A stretch of DNA of 64,000 nucleotides. Origin: Synaphobranchus kaupii. Lineage: Eukaryota > Chordata > Actinopteri > Anguilliformes > Synaphobranchidae. The stretch covers positions 65,499,626 to 65,563,625 of the forward strand of contig CM056379.1 in the NCBI GenBank assembly GCA_029718625.1, in the 5' to 3' direction. The notes beneath the pieces are model-generated. The model was given only the letters and a program-made list of their open reading frames with translations. It searched no databases and was not told the DNA's origin. Shown in pieces: positions 1-11,620 of this stretch. Position numbers and translations under genes: made by a program. How positions within the stretch are numbered: position 1 is the stretch's first letter; the number at the start of each line of letters is the position of its first letter.

Positions 1-1095
1 TGGAGGTTGTGGAGGACAGGGGTGATGTGATCTCGGCGACGGGTGGAGGTGAGCAGACGGGCAGCAGAGTTTCTGAACGTATTGTAGTTTATTGAGGATT
101 TTGTTGGGTGAGCCATAGAGGATGCTGTTGCAGTAATCGAGTCTGGAGGTTATGAGGGCATGGATGAGGGTTTCAGCAGCGGAAAGGGACAGGGAGGGGC
201 GGAGGCGGGCAATGTTCCGGAGGTGAAAGAAGGCAGTTTTGGTGATGTGGTTGACGTGCGGTAGGAATGAGAGGGTGGGGTCGAGGATGATGCCGAGGTT
301 GCGGACATGGGTGGAGGGGGGTGACGATGGAACCATCAATGGTGAGAGAGAAGGTCTGGGCGGAGCGGATGAGGGAGTTTGGGCCGATGATGAGTATTTC
401 CGATTTATTGCAGTTGAGTTGGAGAAAGTTCTGTTGCATCCATGTTTTTACATCAGCAAGGCAGGTGGTGAGGGTGGAGTGGGTGGTTGAGGTGATGGTT
501 TTGGAGGAGAGGTAGAGTTGTGTGTCGTCTGCATAGCAATGGAAGCGGAGGCCATGGCGGCGGAGAATTTGACCCAGGGGAAGTATATACAGGATGAAGA
601 GGGGGGGGCCGAGCACTGATCCTTGGGGGACACCATGAGTGACTGGGGCGGTGGAGGATTGGCAGTGGTTTATGGAGATGTATTGGTGTCTGTTGGAGAG
701 GTAGGAGGTGAACCAGGAGAGGACAGTACCGGAAATGCCAAGGGAGTGAAGGCGTGAGAGGAGGATGGAGTGGTTGATGGTGTCAAAGGCGGCGGTGAGG
801 TCAAGGAGGATAAGGATGGTTAAAGAGCCGGAGTCAGCAGAGAGAAGGATGTCATTAGTGATTTTCAGTAGTGCAGTTTCTGTACTGTGATTGGTGCGGA
901 AACCGGATTGGAAGGGTTCGTAGAGGTTATTGTTGTCGAGGTGGGTTTTGAGTTGAGCGGCGACAGCTCGCTCAAGGACTTTAGACAGGAAGGGGAGGTT
1001 GGATATGGGCCGGTAGTTGTTGGGGATGTCAGGGTCGAGACCAGGTTTTTTTAGAATGGGGGTAACGGCAGCAAGCTTGAGGGAGGGGGGGACGT
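1..1095 (-). mobile_element. L2-clade LINE fragment (reverse transcriptase), 5' truncated
   Basis: Read on the minus strand, one open frame runs through reverse transcriptase motifs in the right order: NYRPISNLPFLSKVLER, FQSGFRTNHSTETALL, DLTAAFDTINH, GVPQGSVLGP and YADDTQLYLS, then [16 protein letters not shown]. This motif set and the closing AARLLT-like region are those of L2-clade LINEs of fishes. The reverse transcriptase would copy the element RNA at the nick. The 5' end is lost at about 1095, and the element runs off the window at base 1. The stretch around 614-173 is still open. Past about 330 the frame looks shifted, so this is a dead copy. It abuts a piece of the foldback repeat described at 27873-32962. 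Confidence 0.85.
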
Positions 1096-1640
1096 TTAAA
1101 GCAGATAAAATGCGTGTAAAGTAGGCTATAGTTTATTTTTAAAACGGCATTAACGTAGGTTAGTGAAACATAAAACAATCGCAGTTTGACAGCTACAAGC
1201 CATGGGAACACGATTCTTCATTAAGGTTAATGTAGACATATAAGTAGGCCTACAGGACAGCATTATGCATAGGTTACTTTATTGTTTATGTAACTTACTT
1301 TAGGCATTTCATTAGGCACCAATAGAGTTTCATTTGGCACAGATACTGAATTTATTTTTCACTGAGGTAGTATAACATAGGGGATTTTAACCCGTATCCC
1401 CAAATCTTCTTTGAAATATGAGTATATGTGTTCATATATGTAGATACTAATAATACATTAATATTTTAAGGATATAGAGATTCAGATTCAATCTGACCCC
1501 CCTGTAACTGACCCCTTGTTGTCAGATATGCTTTGTCAGTATACAGAAGAAATGCTTTTGAGGGTGTACAGTAGAGGTCCAGATGTGTCACCGCAGTGAT
1601 TGAAGGGTTTCTTCTCCTGAGTTCAATAGGAACATTTGTC
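1093..1640 (+). repeat. Truncated arm of the 176-bp-unit foldback family
   Basis: From 1093 the sequence follows the inner part of the arms of the large foldback element at 27873-32962: AGCAGATAAAATGCGTGTAAAGTA, the 'cagatactgaatttatttttcactgaggtagta' stretch, and one degenerate tandem unit at 1480-1600 with 'gaggtccagatgtgtcac'. It is a solitary, diverged copy lacking both ends. No coding capacity is seen. Confidence 0.6.
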
Positions 1641-1741
1641 CGGAGAAACAACCCTTCAAGTTATCCATCCATAACTACTGCATATCTGGCAGCAGATGGT
1701 TTGAGGCTTGTTTGATAAGTCAGACCCTTTATGACTTAGAG

Positions 1742-2290
1742 CAGGGGTTCCCAAACCGGTCCTGGGGGACCCCTGTGTATGCTGGTTTTCGTTGCAACCA
1801 CAGTTGCATCCCAGAATTTTAACAAGCTGTTAATTTTTCTTAATTAGGTGCTTGTCATGTTTGGAGGAATTATTCACCCTCTTAAGCCACATTATATCAG
1901 AAATAGCTATGGATGCCATGTAGAATTAACACCCCATGTTCACATTGTGGTTATTGTGCTATATTATTTTAAAAAGATAAGAAAATTATTTAACAGATCC
2001 ATTTAAAGACTGATTTGAATCAATAGGCTCCTAATTGGTGAAAGTGTGGACATATGGCCACTAAAACTAACCATTTGGTAGATAATGAAGAATTCAAACA
2101 CAAAGCAAATGATAACGAGCAAAACCTGCATTGTGTTAATAAGCTTAAAGAAAGAATTGAGTTAAACACGTGTTCAACAACCTAATTAGGAGCCTATTGA
2201 TTCACTTCACTCTTTAATTTGAGTGAAAATACATTATTTTGTAACCTCTTTTTATGTAATTGTTGCAATATAGCACAATAAGCACATACA
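1742..2290. mobile_element. hAT-like MITE-type repeat with inverted arms
   Basis: The left edge (GCAGGGGTTCCCAAACCGG, then CCTGGGGGACCCCTG) matches the end of a common non-autonomous hAT-like family of fishes. Inside, 1952-2050 and 2180-2285 are inverted repeats: GTTATTGTGCTATATT pairs with AATATAGCACAATAAGC, and GAATCAATAGGCTCCTAATT pairs with AATTAGGAGCCTATTGATTC. I could not find a right terminus or a target duplication, so the right boundary is approximate. The family assignment is from memory of the terminal motif. Confidence 0.45.
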
Positions 2291-2492
2291 ATCATACGGT
2301 ATGGCGTTCACACACACTGCCGTGATGTTGGAACATGTTTCAAGGTGGGCATCAACGTCAAATACGGCAAGAGCCAGCTGATTCTGATACAGTCAATCGA
2401 ATACGTCAGTCTGCTACACGATTCAAAAAGCATTAAAAAAGCAAGGTTCAGCCCTATGAGCCTCTCTGGAAGTGGCTCTCTCTATTAGTGGA

Positions 2493-3652
2493 AATCACAA
2501 ACTCTGTGTTTTAACTTTATTGGTAGACGGTTTGTGACGATTTCTGCTGAATATGGAGTTTCTAAGTGTCACTATTTACCCGTAGCAAGTCCATTTAACA
2601 AGCAACCCCCCACCTAGTCTATACCTACCCATGCGTGACATAGTGGATAATAGCGTCTATGTTTGAGTTCATAAATATATTTATCCATCGTATAAAATTA
2701 GAATAATGTCATAGCAACGAGATAAACCCAACAATAGCCTGATCGTATGCAAGAAAAGCCGTGAAAAGCCCTGCTCACTCAAATGCAAAATAAACTGTGA
2801 AAGTACTGTCTCATTCTACCATGTATTCTACTAGAAATATATGCTACTAAATATGAAATAAATATACAATCCTACCATCGGTTTTACACATTGAGATGTT
2901 CCTTTCAAAATTCAGTGGTCATTTATTGTCTGGTACAATCGGTTTGAGAAATATACAACACTTTATACCGCTATTACACTATCTGAAACGTCGACGCGTA
3001 ATACCCCCATGCCCTGTAAGCCTGTCTCATTCATTACAGTTCATTCTGGTTTAATTGTCGGCTTTTTTATCCAATAGAGTACATTATAACCTTAGCAACG
3101 GTATATGCCATGTCTTTTTTGGTGCTTTGAACAATTTCGACAGCCCAGCGTAACGGCAGTTTTAATTTTAACGGTCTAGTATTACGCAAGCTCTATAGAA
3201 TACACATTAGGGAGGGGAGTTTCCCTTTTCCGATATGTAAGTATTTTTGCGTCTAAAATACAGTAGGTCTCGCTGGCTACATATGTACATTTGTATTTCC
3301 ACTCGAGCACTGTCTTTCCAATATGTTTGATAGCCCTATTGTTATTTCCGCATTTTGAGTGCATTTCACATACTGTAGTGCAATCGTTAAATGTATTTTT
3401 GATGTAGGCTACCGATGTTCATTGAAGATAGAACATTTGGCAGCATTTTGCAGATGGTGGAATACTATTTTATGTTCATATTATCATACATAATATAGGC
3501 TATGGCATATATACTTGTCTCTTAGGGCATGACAAATGCTCATTCCAATTTACTGTGTGCTGATATGTGGTAGATTAAGGTAAAAATTTCCTTGGTGTCA
3601 TTATGAATAGGAAAATTAAAAAAATACAGAAAAATGCAATCCCAGGACAAAA
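2493..3652. repeat. Unclassified dispersed repeat, inverted partner of 55393-57400
   Basis: This block reappears in reverse complement at 55393-57400. Matching landmarks include CATGCCCTGTAAG with TTCATTACAGTTCATTCTGG, CTAGTCTATACCTACCCATG, and the 'tctatagaatac' segment. At about 3200 it lacks the 867-bp insertion found in the partner. I see no ORF shared between the two copies and no terminal repeats, so the family is unknown. It may be an old transposon or a segmental duplication. Confidence 0.7.
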
Positions 3653-3790
3653 GTATACATACTGTAGAGTACAGGGACAAGTGCTGTTTTATTGAGGTAC
3701 AAGAGTGAATGATTAGGCAACATATTTAGGTGTATGTAACACGGTGATATCAATGTTTTTTATCTTAAGCCATCAGAAGGAGCAAATGTA

Positions 3791-4110
3791 CAGTACCAGT
3801 CAAAAGTTTGGACACACCTACTCATCGAAGGTTTTTTTTCCGTTATTTTTACTGTTTTCCACATTTTGGAATAGTAAAGACATCAAAACTATGAGATAAC
3901 ACAAATTAAATTATGCAAAGACCAAAAAAGTGTTAAACAAATTTAAAAAAGTCATATATTTTAGATTGTTCAAAGTAGCCACCCTTTGCCTTGATAACGG
4001 CCTTGCACATTCTTGCCATTCTCTCAAACAACTTCTGTGGTAAACAGGTATTCCACAGGTAAGCAGGTGATGCCATTATGACTCTATATAAAAGGATATC
4101 AAAAGACTCC
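3791..4110. mobile_element. Tc1-like transposon end fragment
   Basis: It starts TACAGTACCAGTCAAAAGTT and continues through 'ggacacacctactcat', 'acatcaaaactatgagataacac' and 'agtagccaccctttgccttgata'. These are the terminal inverted repeat and adjoining transposase-derived sequence of a widespread fish Tc1-like family. Only one end is present, and the transposase part is too short and mutated to be functional. The next element (Harbinger-like, 4113) begins right after it. Confidence 0.75.
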
Positions 4111-4112
4111 TG

Positions 4113-4894
4113 GGGCCCTATCTTGGCGATCTTGGCGCTTAGTCTAAGCGCATGGCGCTAAGTCCATTTATGGCGTGTCCAAGTCCACTTTTGCTATTTT
4201 AACGGCGTGTTTTTTGGGCGTTAAGCACGGCGCAAGGTGCAACTGGGCTGAACCTAGTCTCTTCATTAATTATAGGTGTGTCTTGGGCGTGACATGCAAT
4301 AAACCAATCAAAATGTCATATCCCATTCCCTTTAAAAGCCTGCTTTTCCACCTTGGCGGATTGCTTATGATGGCGAAACAGACATGCTCGTGCGTGTTTA
4401 GTGCGATCAAGGAATAGGCTATATGGATCAGTAGCAGTAGTAGTATTATGAGTTCCCGGTAATTCCTGACAGTGCTGTTTACAAAATATATGCTGTTAAA
4501 TTTCGTTAAAAGCACCTGCAACAGCTGAGAATAAGCGACCAATTGCTTCCTTCTCACCTTAGAAAACGCCTAATTAGCCTGCTTGTTTAACGAATTTCAT
4601 TTGATTATGCAATGAACTCATGTTCAAGCTTCATCCGAAGTTCATTAGGCTACCTGCATTCTAATTTAGATTAATAACATAACTAACGTTATTTTACCTT
4701 AATGATGACACTAAATACAACAAATCTGTTAGGTTGGCAACCCATAGGTTCAGCATATTTCCCCTTGTTTTATAATGTCCTGCTTATGGAAATGTGACCA
4801 ACCTGTTTTACTGGTAGCGTAATACTTTAAAACGATTCACTTTCCCAGGAAGACCGTGAAAAGTGCGATGTACAGCAGGGGAAACAGACCTGCT
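4113..4894 (+). mobile_element. Harbinger-like non-autonomous element, 3' truncated (copy 1)
   Basis: It begins with the family terminus GGGCCCTATCTTGGCGATCT and stays collinear with the full 1893-bp copies at 13886-15778 and 34930-36822 up to 'aaacagacctgct'. There it is replaced by the Gypsy LTR that starts at 4895. The right half is missing, either deleted or displaced by the LTR insertion. No real gene is encoded. The apparent antisense ORF shared with the other copies is a property of the repeat. Confidence 0.75.
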
Positions 4895-5774
4895 TGTCAC
4901 GATCCAACTCACTGACTGAACCCAAATGCACGACCAAGAGACAGGGAAACAGGAATGGGTATTTATTAGAAAGCTTGGGGCAGTCCCAAGCTGTACATAG
5001 GCAAAACACAACAATAAGAGGAATGAGGAAGTCTTTAGACACAGCTACGTGCTCCAAGCCGGAGCTGGACTTCATGACCCCTCTAGTTCCAAACCGGAAC
5101 TGGACTTGGGTTCCGAACCGGAACCGGACTGGATCTGGATCGGGAGGACCAACAGGAACCAGGTCTTGGGACCGACGGGTTGTTCCAGGCCGGAACTGGA
5201 CTTGCGTTCCGAACCGGAACCGGACTGGAACTGGACCGAGAGGTCCAACGGAACTGAACAGTGGAAACAGCGGGTCGTTCCAAGCCGGAACTGGACTTGC
5301 GTTCTGAACCGGAACCGGACTGGAACTGGACCGGGAGGTCCAACGGGAACTGGACAGTGGAAACAGCGGGTCGTTCCAAGCCGGAACTGGACTTGCGTTC
5401 CGAACCGGAACCGGACTGGAACTGGACCGGGAGGTCCAACAGGAACTGGGTAGAGGAACAGGCACGAACCGAACTGGCACGGGACTGAAAGGCAGAGGTA
5501 GGTATGAGGCAGGACACGAACAGGGTAAGGCAGTGTAGTGGAGCTCAGGTTGGCCCGGTCTGGGTAGCTGGACCACAGCGGAGCCTGGGACCGTAACCGC
5601 AGCAAGGAGGCCGCCACGGCCGGACAGGAACCACTGAAGGGTGGAGAGACAGCACACCCAGCTGCGGGTGCACCGTTAGTAGAGAGCTGAGGTACTGCAA
5701 CAAACACAGAGAGTGGAACAGCTGCAGGCTGGACGGAGCTGAGGCGGCTAATTAAATAAGCGGACAGAATTTAG
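4895..5774 (-). mobile_element. Ty3/Gypsy LTR (3' side), running into the assembly gap
   Basis: On the minus strand the segment ends ...GGATCGTGACA at 4895 and carries a polyadenylation-like AATAAA at 4959-4964 (TTTATT on plus), as expected for an LTR. It interrupts the Harbinger-like copy at 4113-4894. Its upstream edge is hidden by the run of N at 5775. The sequence resembles the LTR at 9250-9842 only around the 'caaatgca...ttattaga' stretch, so the two may not be a matched pair. It holds a 96-bp minisatellite (5095-5460). Confidence 0.6.
5075..5460. repeat. 96-bp minisatellite inside the Gypsy LTR
   Basis: The phrase CGGAACTGGACTTG recurs at about 5095, 5191, 5286 and 5382, a period of 95-96 bp for almost four units. 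Each unit also holds the shorter echo CCGGAACCGGACTGG. Because 96 is a multiple of three, several frames on both strands remain open, which makes long low-complexity ORFs that are not genes. Confidence 0.9.
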
Positions 5775-6274
5775 NNNNNNNNNNNNNNNNNNNNNNNNNN
5801 NNNNNNNNNNNNNNNNNNNNNNNNNNNNNNNNNNNNNNNNNNNNNNNNNNNNNNNNNNNNNNNNNNNNNNNNNNNNNNNNNNNNNNNNNNNNNNNNNNNN
5901 NNNNNNNNNNNNNNNNNNNNNNNNNNNNNNNNNNNNNNNNNNNNNNNNNNNNNNNNNNNNNNNNNNNNNNNNNNNNNNNNNNNNNNNNNNNNNNNNNNNN
6001 NNNNNNNNNNNNNNNNNNNNNNNNNNNNNNNNNNNNNNNNNNNNNNNNNNNNNNNNNNNNNNNNNNNNNNNNNNNNNNNNNNNNNNNNNNNNNNNNNNNN
6101 NNNNNNNNNNNNNNNNNNNNNNNNNNNNNNNNNNNNNNNNNNNNNNNNNNNNNNNNNNNNNNNNNNNNNNNNNNNNNNNNNNNNNNNNNNNNNNNNNNNN
6201 NNNNNNNNNNNNNNNNNNNNNNNNNNNNNNNNNNNNNNNNNNNNNNNNNNNNNNNNNNNNNNNNNNNNNNNNNN
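5775..6274. other. Assembly gap (500 N)
   Basis: A run of exactly 500 N separates the Gypsy integrase fragment from the LTR-like segment. Nothing can be said about its real length or content. It most likely hides the rest of the integrase and the start of the 3' LTR. Confidence 0.99.
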
Positions 6275-9233
6275 GAGGGAAGTTTACGTAAAGGGACAAA
6301 ATGGACCGCCTTGGAGAAACGGTCAATGATGGTAAGGATGGTGGTATTACCGTCCGAGAGTGGCACACCTGTGACGAAATCCACCCTGACTCCTGTGACT
6401 CCAAGGATGGCCCGGGACAGGAAGGGGATGAAGGAGACCGGCGGAGGGCTGGTGAGAGGCCTTACTCTTGGTGCAGGTGGAACAGGCGAGGACAAAGGCA
6501 CGGGTACCCGCCTCCAAGGTGGGCCACCAGAAACTCCTCTGAACCCCACGGACATTGTGTGCTGGACCCCCGGGTGACAGGAAAGACGAGAGGAGTGTGC
6601 CCACTGCAGGACCTGGGAGCGAACAGTGACCGGGACAAACGGGAGAATCAGGTTTATTTCTGGGATCCGGTTGGGTTACCTGGGCGGTCCTGATGATTCC
6701 CTCGATCTCCCATGTAACCACAGTCACCACGCAGGACGGAGGGATGATGGAATCAGGACGAGCAGGACTGGCTTCTGGGGAATAGAGGCAGGACAGGGCG
6801 TCAAGTTTGATATTGTGGGAACCAGGTCTGTAAGTAATAGTAAAATTAAAACGGCCAAATACAATGCCCAACGGGAATGGCGGGAGGTAAGGCGCTTAGC
6901 TGACTGGATGTATACAAGGTTCTTGTGGTCGGTCCAGACGATGAAGGGAAGCTTCACCCCCTCCAGCCAATGCCACCACTCCTCCAAGGCGAGCTTAACC
7001 ACCAGCAGTTCCTGGTTGCCGACATCATAATTCCACTCGGCGGGGGGCAGCCGGCGAGAAAAGAATGTGCAAGGGTGGAGTTTGAGGTCTTCAGCAGAGC
7101 GTTGAGAAAGGACGACGCCCACACCAGAATCGGAAGTGTCCACCTCCACAACAAACTGGCGGCTTGGGTCTGGATGGGTCAAAACAGGTGCGGAGGTGAA
7201 CCTGGACTTGAGATGGGCAAAGGCAGTGTTAGCTTTGGAGGACTAAGTGAAAGGGACAGAGGTGGAGGTGAGGTTGGTGAGAGGGGCGGCGACCTGGCTG
7301 TAGCCACGGATGAAACCGTCTGTAGAAATTGGGAAACACCAGGAACTGGTGAAACAGCATTGGGAAACAGCAGTTGTTTACGGGAGGTTGGTTGGGGCCA
7401 CTCAGTGACAGCCTGGATCTTGCTGGGGTCCGGTCGAACTCGTCTACGCTCCACAATGAATCCTAAAAAGGATACTGAAGGGACGTGAAATTCACACTTT
7501 TCGGCTTTAACGTATAATTTGTTCTCCAGGAGGCATTGGAGAACTTGTCGCATGTGCAGGACATGCTCCTCAGGGTCCTTAGAAAAAAATCTAAATATCA
7601 TCAAGGTATACAAAAACTGACCGATTCAGGAGGTCCCGGAGGACGTCATTAATCAGGGCCTGGAATACAGTTAGTGAGCCCGAATGGGACAACCAGGTAT
7701 TCAAAGTGTCCCAGGGGCGTGTTAAATACTGTCTTCCATTCGTCTCCCTCCCGGATCCGGACCAGATAGTAGGCGTTCCGGAGGTCCAGCTTAGAGAAGG
7801 TGGTGGCTCCATGGAGGGGTTCATAAACAGAGTTAATTAGTGGTAATGGATACTTGTTATGGACTGTGATGGAATTGAGGCCACGGTAGTCGATACAGGG
7901 GCGAAGTGTGCCGTCTTTCTTGGACACAAAGAAAAAACCAGCCCCCACAGGGGAAGAGGAGGGACAGATAATACCTGCAGCAAGTGAGTCGTGGATGTAT
8001 GTCTCCATGGAAGCTCTCTCAAGATGGGACAGGTTGTAGAGATGATTGGAAGGCAAGGTGGCCCCTGGGAGCAGATCGATACTGCAGTCGTACGGTTTGT
8101 GAGGAGGTAAGGTTAGAGCAAGAAAATGATTAAATACCTCAGCAAGGTCATGATACTGGGCAGGGACAGAGGACAAATCAGGCGGCAGTGAACGAGGAGC
8201 AGGTTTAGCGCACCCTGATGGAGGTTGAGCAGACTGGAGACAGATTGAGTGGCAGTAGGAATTCCAACTCTGAACTTGAGTCATGTTCCAATTGAGATGA
8301 GGGTTGTGGAGTTTGAGCCAGGGCTGACCAAGGACCAGGGGTGACTGAGAGGAGTTACATTACATTACATTACAGGCATTTAGCATACGCTCTTATCCAG
8401 AGCGACTTACACAACTTTTTAGCATTTTTTACATATTATCCATTTATACAGCTGGATATATACTGAAGCGATTCAGTTTAAGTACCTTGCTCAAGGGTAC
8501 AACTGCAGTGTCCTACCTGGGAATCGAACCTGCAACCTTTCGGTTAAAGGCCAGTTCCTTAACCATTATATAACACTGCCACCCAGTATATGGAACTGAA
8601 TGGTCCCCCGGTGGTTGCCAGACCGGATGAGTTAGAGTGGAACAGTCAAATGGGTGACCCGAGCGATGAGTCCCCCGTCCAGAGAGTAGGCATTGAGTGG
8701 GTTGGTGAGTGGCTTGGTGGGTGGCTTGGTGGAAATGCCAGCTAGATGGATGAGTGAGGCGTCAATAAAGTTGGAGTCGGCTCCAGAGTCAACCAGTCTG
8801 GACAGAGATAGAGATTGCCGGTCCCAGCTGAGCGTGGCGTTCAGGAAGAAATGAGATTGGGCAGTTGCAGAGGCAGAGATAGGGCTCACAAGTATGCCCA
8901 GCTTCACTGATGAGCCACCAATGCATTAGGAAGACCCAATATTTCCCCAAATCGCCTAGGTAGCACTCAGGATGGGGAATGCGGGGCTCACTGGCTGGGG
9001 AGAGCGGCGGGACCGCTGGTTGCACCTCGGGAGCCGGGACCAATTGGCTGGCGGTGAGCCTCGGGAGCGGCAACTGGGTGGAGAGCCACAAAACCTGAGA
9101 TCCCATCTGACCCACTTAGTCCACAATGGAATTCAGGGTCTCCCTGACGTCTTGGAGGAGCTGGCAGTGTCGGCTGTTGATGGACCCCTGGCATGAGGGC
9201 GTGGTGGAGCTGCTCTGAGTCTGCTGGGTCCAT
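6275..9233 (-). pseudogene. Degenerate gag-pol of a Sushi-type Ty3/Gypsy retrotransposon
   Basis: Read on the minus strand, the retrotransposon parts appear in canonical order. Gag starts with MDPADSEQLHH at 9233. The protease motif DSGADSNFID lies near 8780. Reverse transcriptase spans about 8250-7470, with [24 protein letters not shown], the [11 protein letters not shown] block, [13 protein letters not shown] and VFVYLDD. RNase H (about 7180-6800) has [11 protein letters not shown] and WTDHKN. The integrase region (about 6700-6275) has a CSTCTKSK zinc-finger remnant and DFVTGVPLSDGNTTILTI. Several frame changes, plus a SINE between protease and reverse transcriptase, show it is dead. The reverse transcriptase block resembles Sushi-type elements, the group from which mammalian PEG10-like genes derive; that assignment is from memory. 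Confidence 0.88.
8353..8586 (-). mobile_element. tRNA-derived SINE with UnaL2-type 3' tail, nested in Gypsy
   Basis: On the minus strand the head reads GGTGGCAGTGTTATATAATG, then TGGTTAAGGA (A-box-like) and GGTTCGATTCCC (B box), so an RNA polymerase III promoter is visible. The tail has the hairpin CGCTCTGGATAAGAGCG (8388-8404), then 'tatgctaaatgcctg' and (TGTAA)n. The same tail ends the LINE at 57488-58797, so the SINE would be mobilised by that type of LINE. It sits inside the Gypsy pol between protease and reverse transcriptase and is therefore younger. I could not define a target duplication. Confidence 0.8.
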
Positions 9234-9249
9234 GCTGGCCAGTTCGTTC

Positions 9250-9842
9250 TGTTGTGTTTCGAACACTGATTTGGACTCAAATGCAGGACTCAGAGACAGA
9301 CTCAGGCAAAAACTCAGAAAGGAGTATATTTATTAGAGTGGTCAGCAAAAGACAATGGAACAGGGAAGGCTAGGTGAACAGACTGGAAACAGGGTTGGCG
9401 AAATAAACAGGGCTGAGCAGGAGACGGGGCAGGATCGAACAGGACAGGAAGCCGGCAGGACGGGCTGGAGCGAGGAACAGAAAACAAACAGGTTAGGTAG
9501 AATTATAAAACAGAATGAATAAGACAGAATGGCCGGGGAATGTCTAGACGGAGCTGAGACAAACAATGAACTGGCCGTGAGTGAATGAAACTGGGGAGTT
9601 AAAATAGAGTGAGGAACAGGTGAGAGTACTGATGGAATAATTAAAGTGTGTGCGGAATGTAAGCAGAGGGGGAGAGTGATAGGCTAAATGATACGGGGAG
9701 AAAATGAGGAACAAAACGGGGAACCACGCCCAGCCTGCACAAACATGGAACAAGACAGGGTGAACTTGACATGAAACATGAGGAATGGGAAAACAAGAAA
9801 AACGAAAGGAAGGTGAACTGCAGGGAAACAGCGGATGTGACA
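9250..9842 (-). mobile_element. 5' LTR of the Sushi-type Gypsy element
   Basis: On the minus strand it starts TGTCACATCCGCTG at 9842 and ends CGAAACACAACA at 9250, the usual TG...CA bounds. AATAAA lies at minus positions near 9333 (CTCTAATAAATATACTCC). The leader GAACGAACTGGCCAGC follows directly and leads to the gag ATG at 9233, as in Sushi-type elements. Its end differs from that of the LTR at 4895, so either the element is recombinant or two related elements meet across the gap. Confidence 0.7.
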
Positions 9843-10526
9843 TCGAGGGCGCAGCTGTGTTCTCTAAATGCAGACACTTAAAACCCCCCGATGATAGGCT
9901 ACTTCCGGAGTTTCGCTGAGTATATTCGGGAGCACACTTTTTCAAGAACAAACATTTTGGTTGCATAAATATGATGCGCAGCGCAAAGCGTCCTTGACAT
10001 TTTCCTTAAACAGTGATAGCTATACCATACAAGGGTGGAACCAAAGAGGGAAGGTTGAGCAAGAGGTGTAGCCTACCTTTGGGGCTGGAACGTCCGCAGT
10101 TGGAACTTAGACAACAGCCGCTCATTGAATGACTGGAGGTCAATGGAGTTTTTACAAAACAGTTAACTAAACGGTTTTTTAAACGATTTCCAGACAGAAG
10201 AAAATCAAGTCTCCTTTAAGATTATGTATGACAAGGTTGTCAGGGACTGCTTACAATCTGTTATGATTTTGGCAATCCAACGAACCAACTTAAAACTTCA
10301 AAATCCAGCAAGCGCCTGGCAGATATGAGCCAATGAGCAAAACGTTATGTAACTTTAGTTCCTAAGCTAACTGAAAACACTACTGCCCATACATGAACAC
10401 TTCCCCTTGCCACAGAACTGTTCTGTAGTGCGGACCATAGAGCGTAGTTGAATCCGCAAGTCGGAATAGGGAAAATAGGGAATATGAGTAGGGAAAAGCG
10501 CTAGTTCTGTATCTTGTAAGTAGGAT
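9843..10526. other. Gene-free stretch, nothing recognised
   Basis: AT-moderate sequence without an ORF of interest, tandem repeat or transposon end that I can identify. Confidence 0.5.
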
Positions 10527-10680
10527 ATTAGCATACTGCACATGCCGCAAAAAACAGTACACAGTAAACAGCGCACAGGAGAGGAGGACGCAGCCATAGA
10601 GATGCAGAATGCAGGCTATGGCTCTCATTCCAGCGACGTGGAGAAGACTATGCTGTGTTACACTATGCACACCTGCCAGC
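10527..10680 (+). repeat. Dispersed repeat shared with about 60489-60625
   Basis: 'attagcatactgca', 'acagtaaacagcgcacag', 'gacgcagc' and 'ggctctcattccagcgacgtggagaag' recur in the same order at 60489-60625. Neither copy has recognisable termini. The family is unknown. Confidence 0.55.
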
Positions 10681-10889
10681 ACGTACTCACCATCCACTTG
10701 CAACCAGTGCATTCCAGAAGAGGCAACATTTATTCGCTCAATAAAGGCACCATGACCAAAATTGCTGCTGCAAACACTGGCTCTAATGTTAGACAAACAG
10801 AAAGCGTAGTGAAGCTAACTTAGCCACCGTGGCCACAATAACTACAGACTTACGATTTTAGGATTATAGTTTCCATACACACATTACCC

Positions 10890-11110
10890 AGCTAGCAAAA
10901 TATATGTGGCCCAATGCTGGCCCGATTCCGCCACGCCGGATTCGTTTAATCGATGTCAGAATGAATGATGCCCCAGAATCGGCCCGCGTACACTGGCCCG
11001 ATTGCGGCAGCCGCAATCACGCCGACACTGCCTGCATTCAGCCAGAATCGGCCCTATTGCCGACCGGAACAACCGGCATTGGGCCGGACATGGGCCAACA
11101 CTGGCGCAGA
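10890..11110. repeat. GC-rich GGCCCGAT-type repeat
   Basis: A GC-rich island in AT-rich surroundings, built of imperfect 'tggcccgattgc' and 'cggcccaatg' motifs repeated with short spacing. It looks like a dispersed fish repeat rather than an exon. The ORF through it has no recognisable domain. Confidence 0.35.
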
Positions 11111-11429
11111 TGTGATTTGTTTTCATTTAGCCTGTTCCCACCCCCTCCCCCAGTTCTATATATACGTGTATATAGTTTTATATGTTATATGATGCTTCAT
11201 GATGATGTTTACAGGTTATACCATTTTCTATTTAAAATTGACACAAAGTAGACATTTTCACATTAATCAGTTTTCACATTTTAATCAATTTTATTGCAGC
11301 CTACAAATGATCACTTCACATAATATATCAAAGAACAGGATACATGGCGTAAATAGCAACACATATAAAGGATAAATAACAAAAGTAGAGTAAACAACAG
11401 CAAAATAACATTAAGTTTCTCCCTCAACT

Positions 11430-11620
11430 CTCCTCTACACCTCCCCAGAAAACACAACGTTGTGACAACCTATTGCTTTGGTTCCCACAACATGGAAATG
11501 TAATTCCCCATAAAGTGGTGACGTTGACCGTCTTGATAATCGGCGACGTTCTGACAACGTAGTCTGGAGTAGCTTGAAAATGGCCGCAACGTTGTCACTA
11601 CCTTTTCTGACAACTTTAAT
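11430..11620. repeat. 'acaacgttgtgacaac' repeat
   Basis: ACAACGTTGTGACAACC and CAACGTTGTCACTACC occur on opposite sides of a 130-bp core, giving a loose inverted arrangement. This suggests a short MITE-like repeat, but no target duplication was found. Confidence 0.35.

Noticed and set aside
4827..5657. Long minus ORFs rich in PVPVRF and similar repeats
   Set aside because: They are produced by the 96-bp minisatellite, which is a multiple of three and stays open in several frames on both strands.
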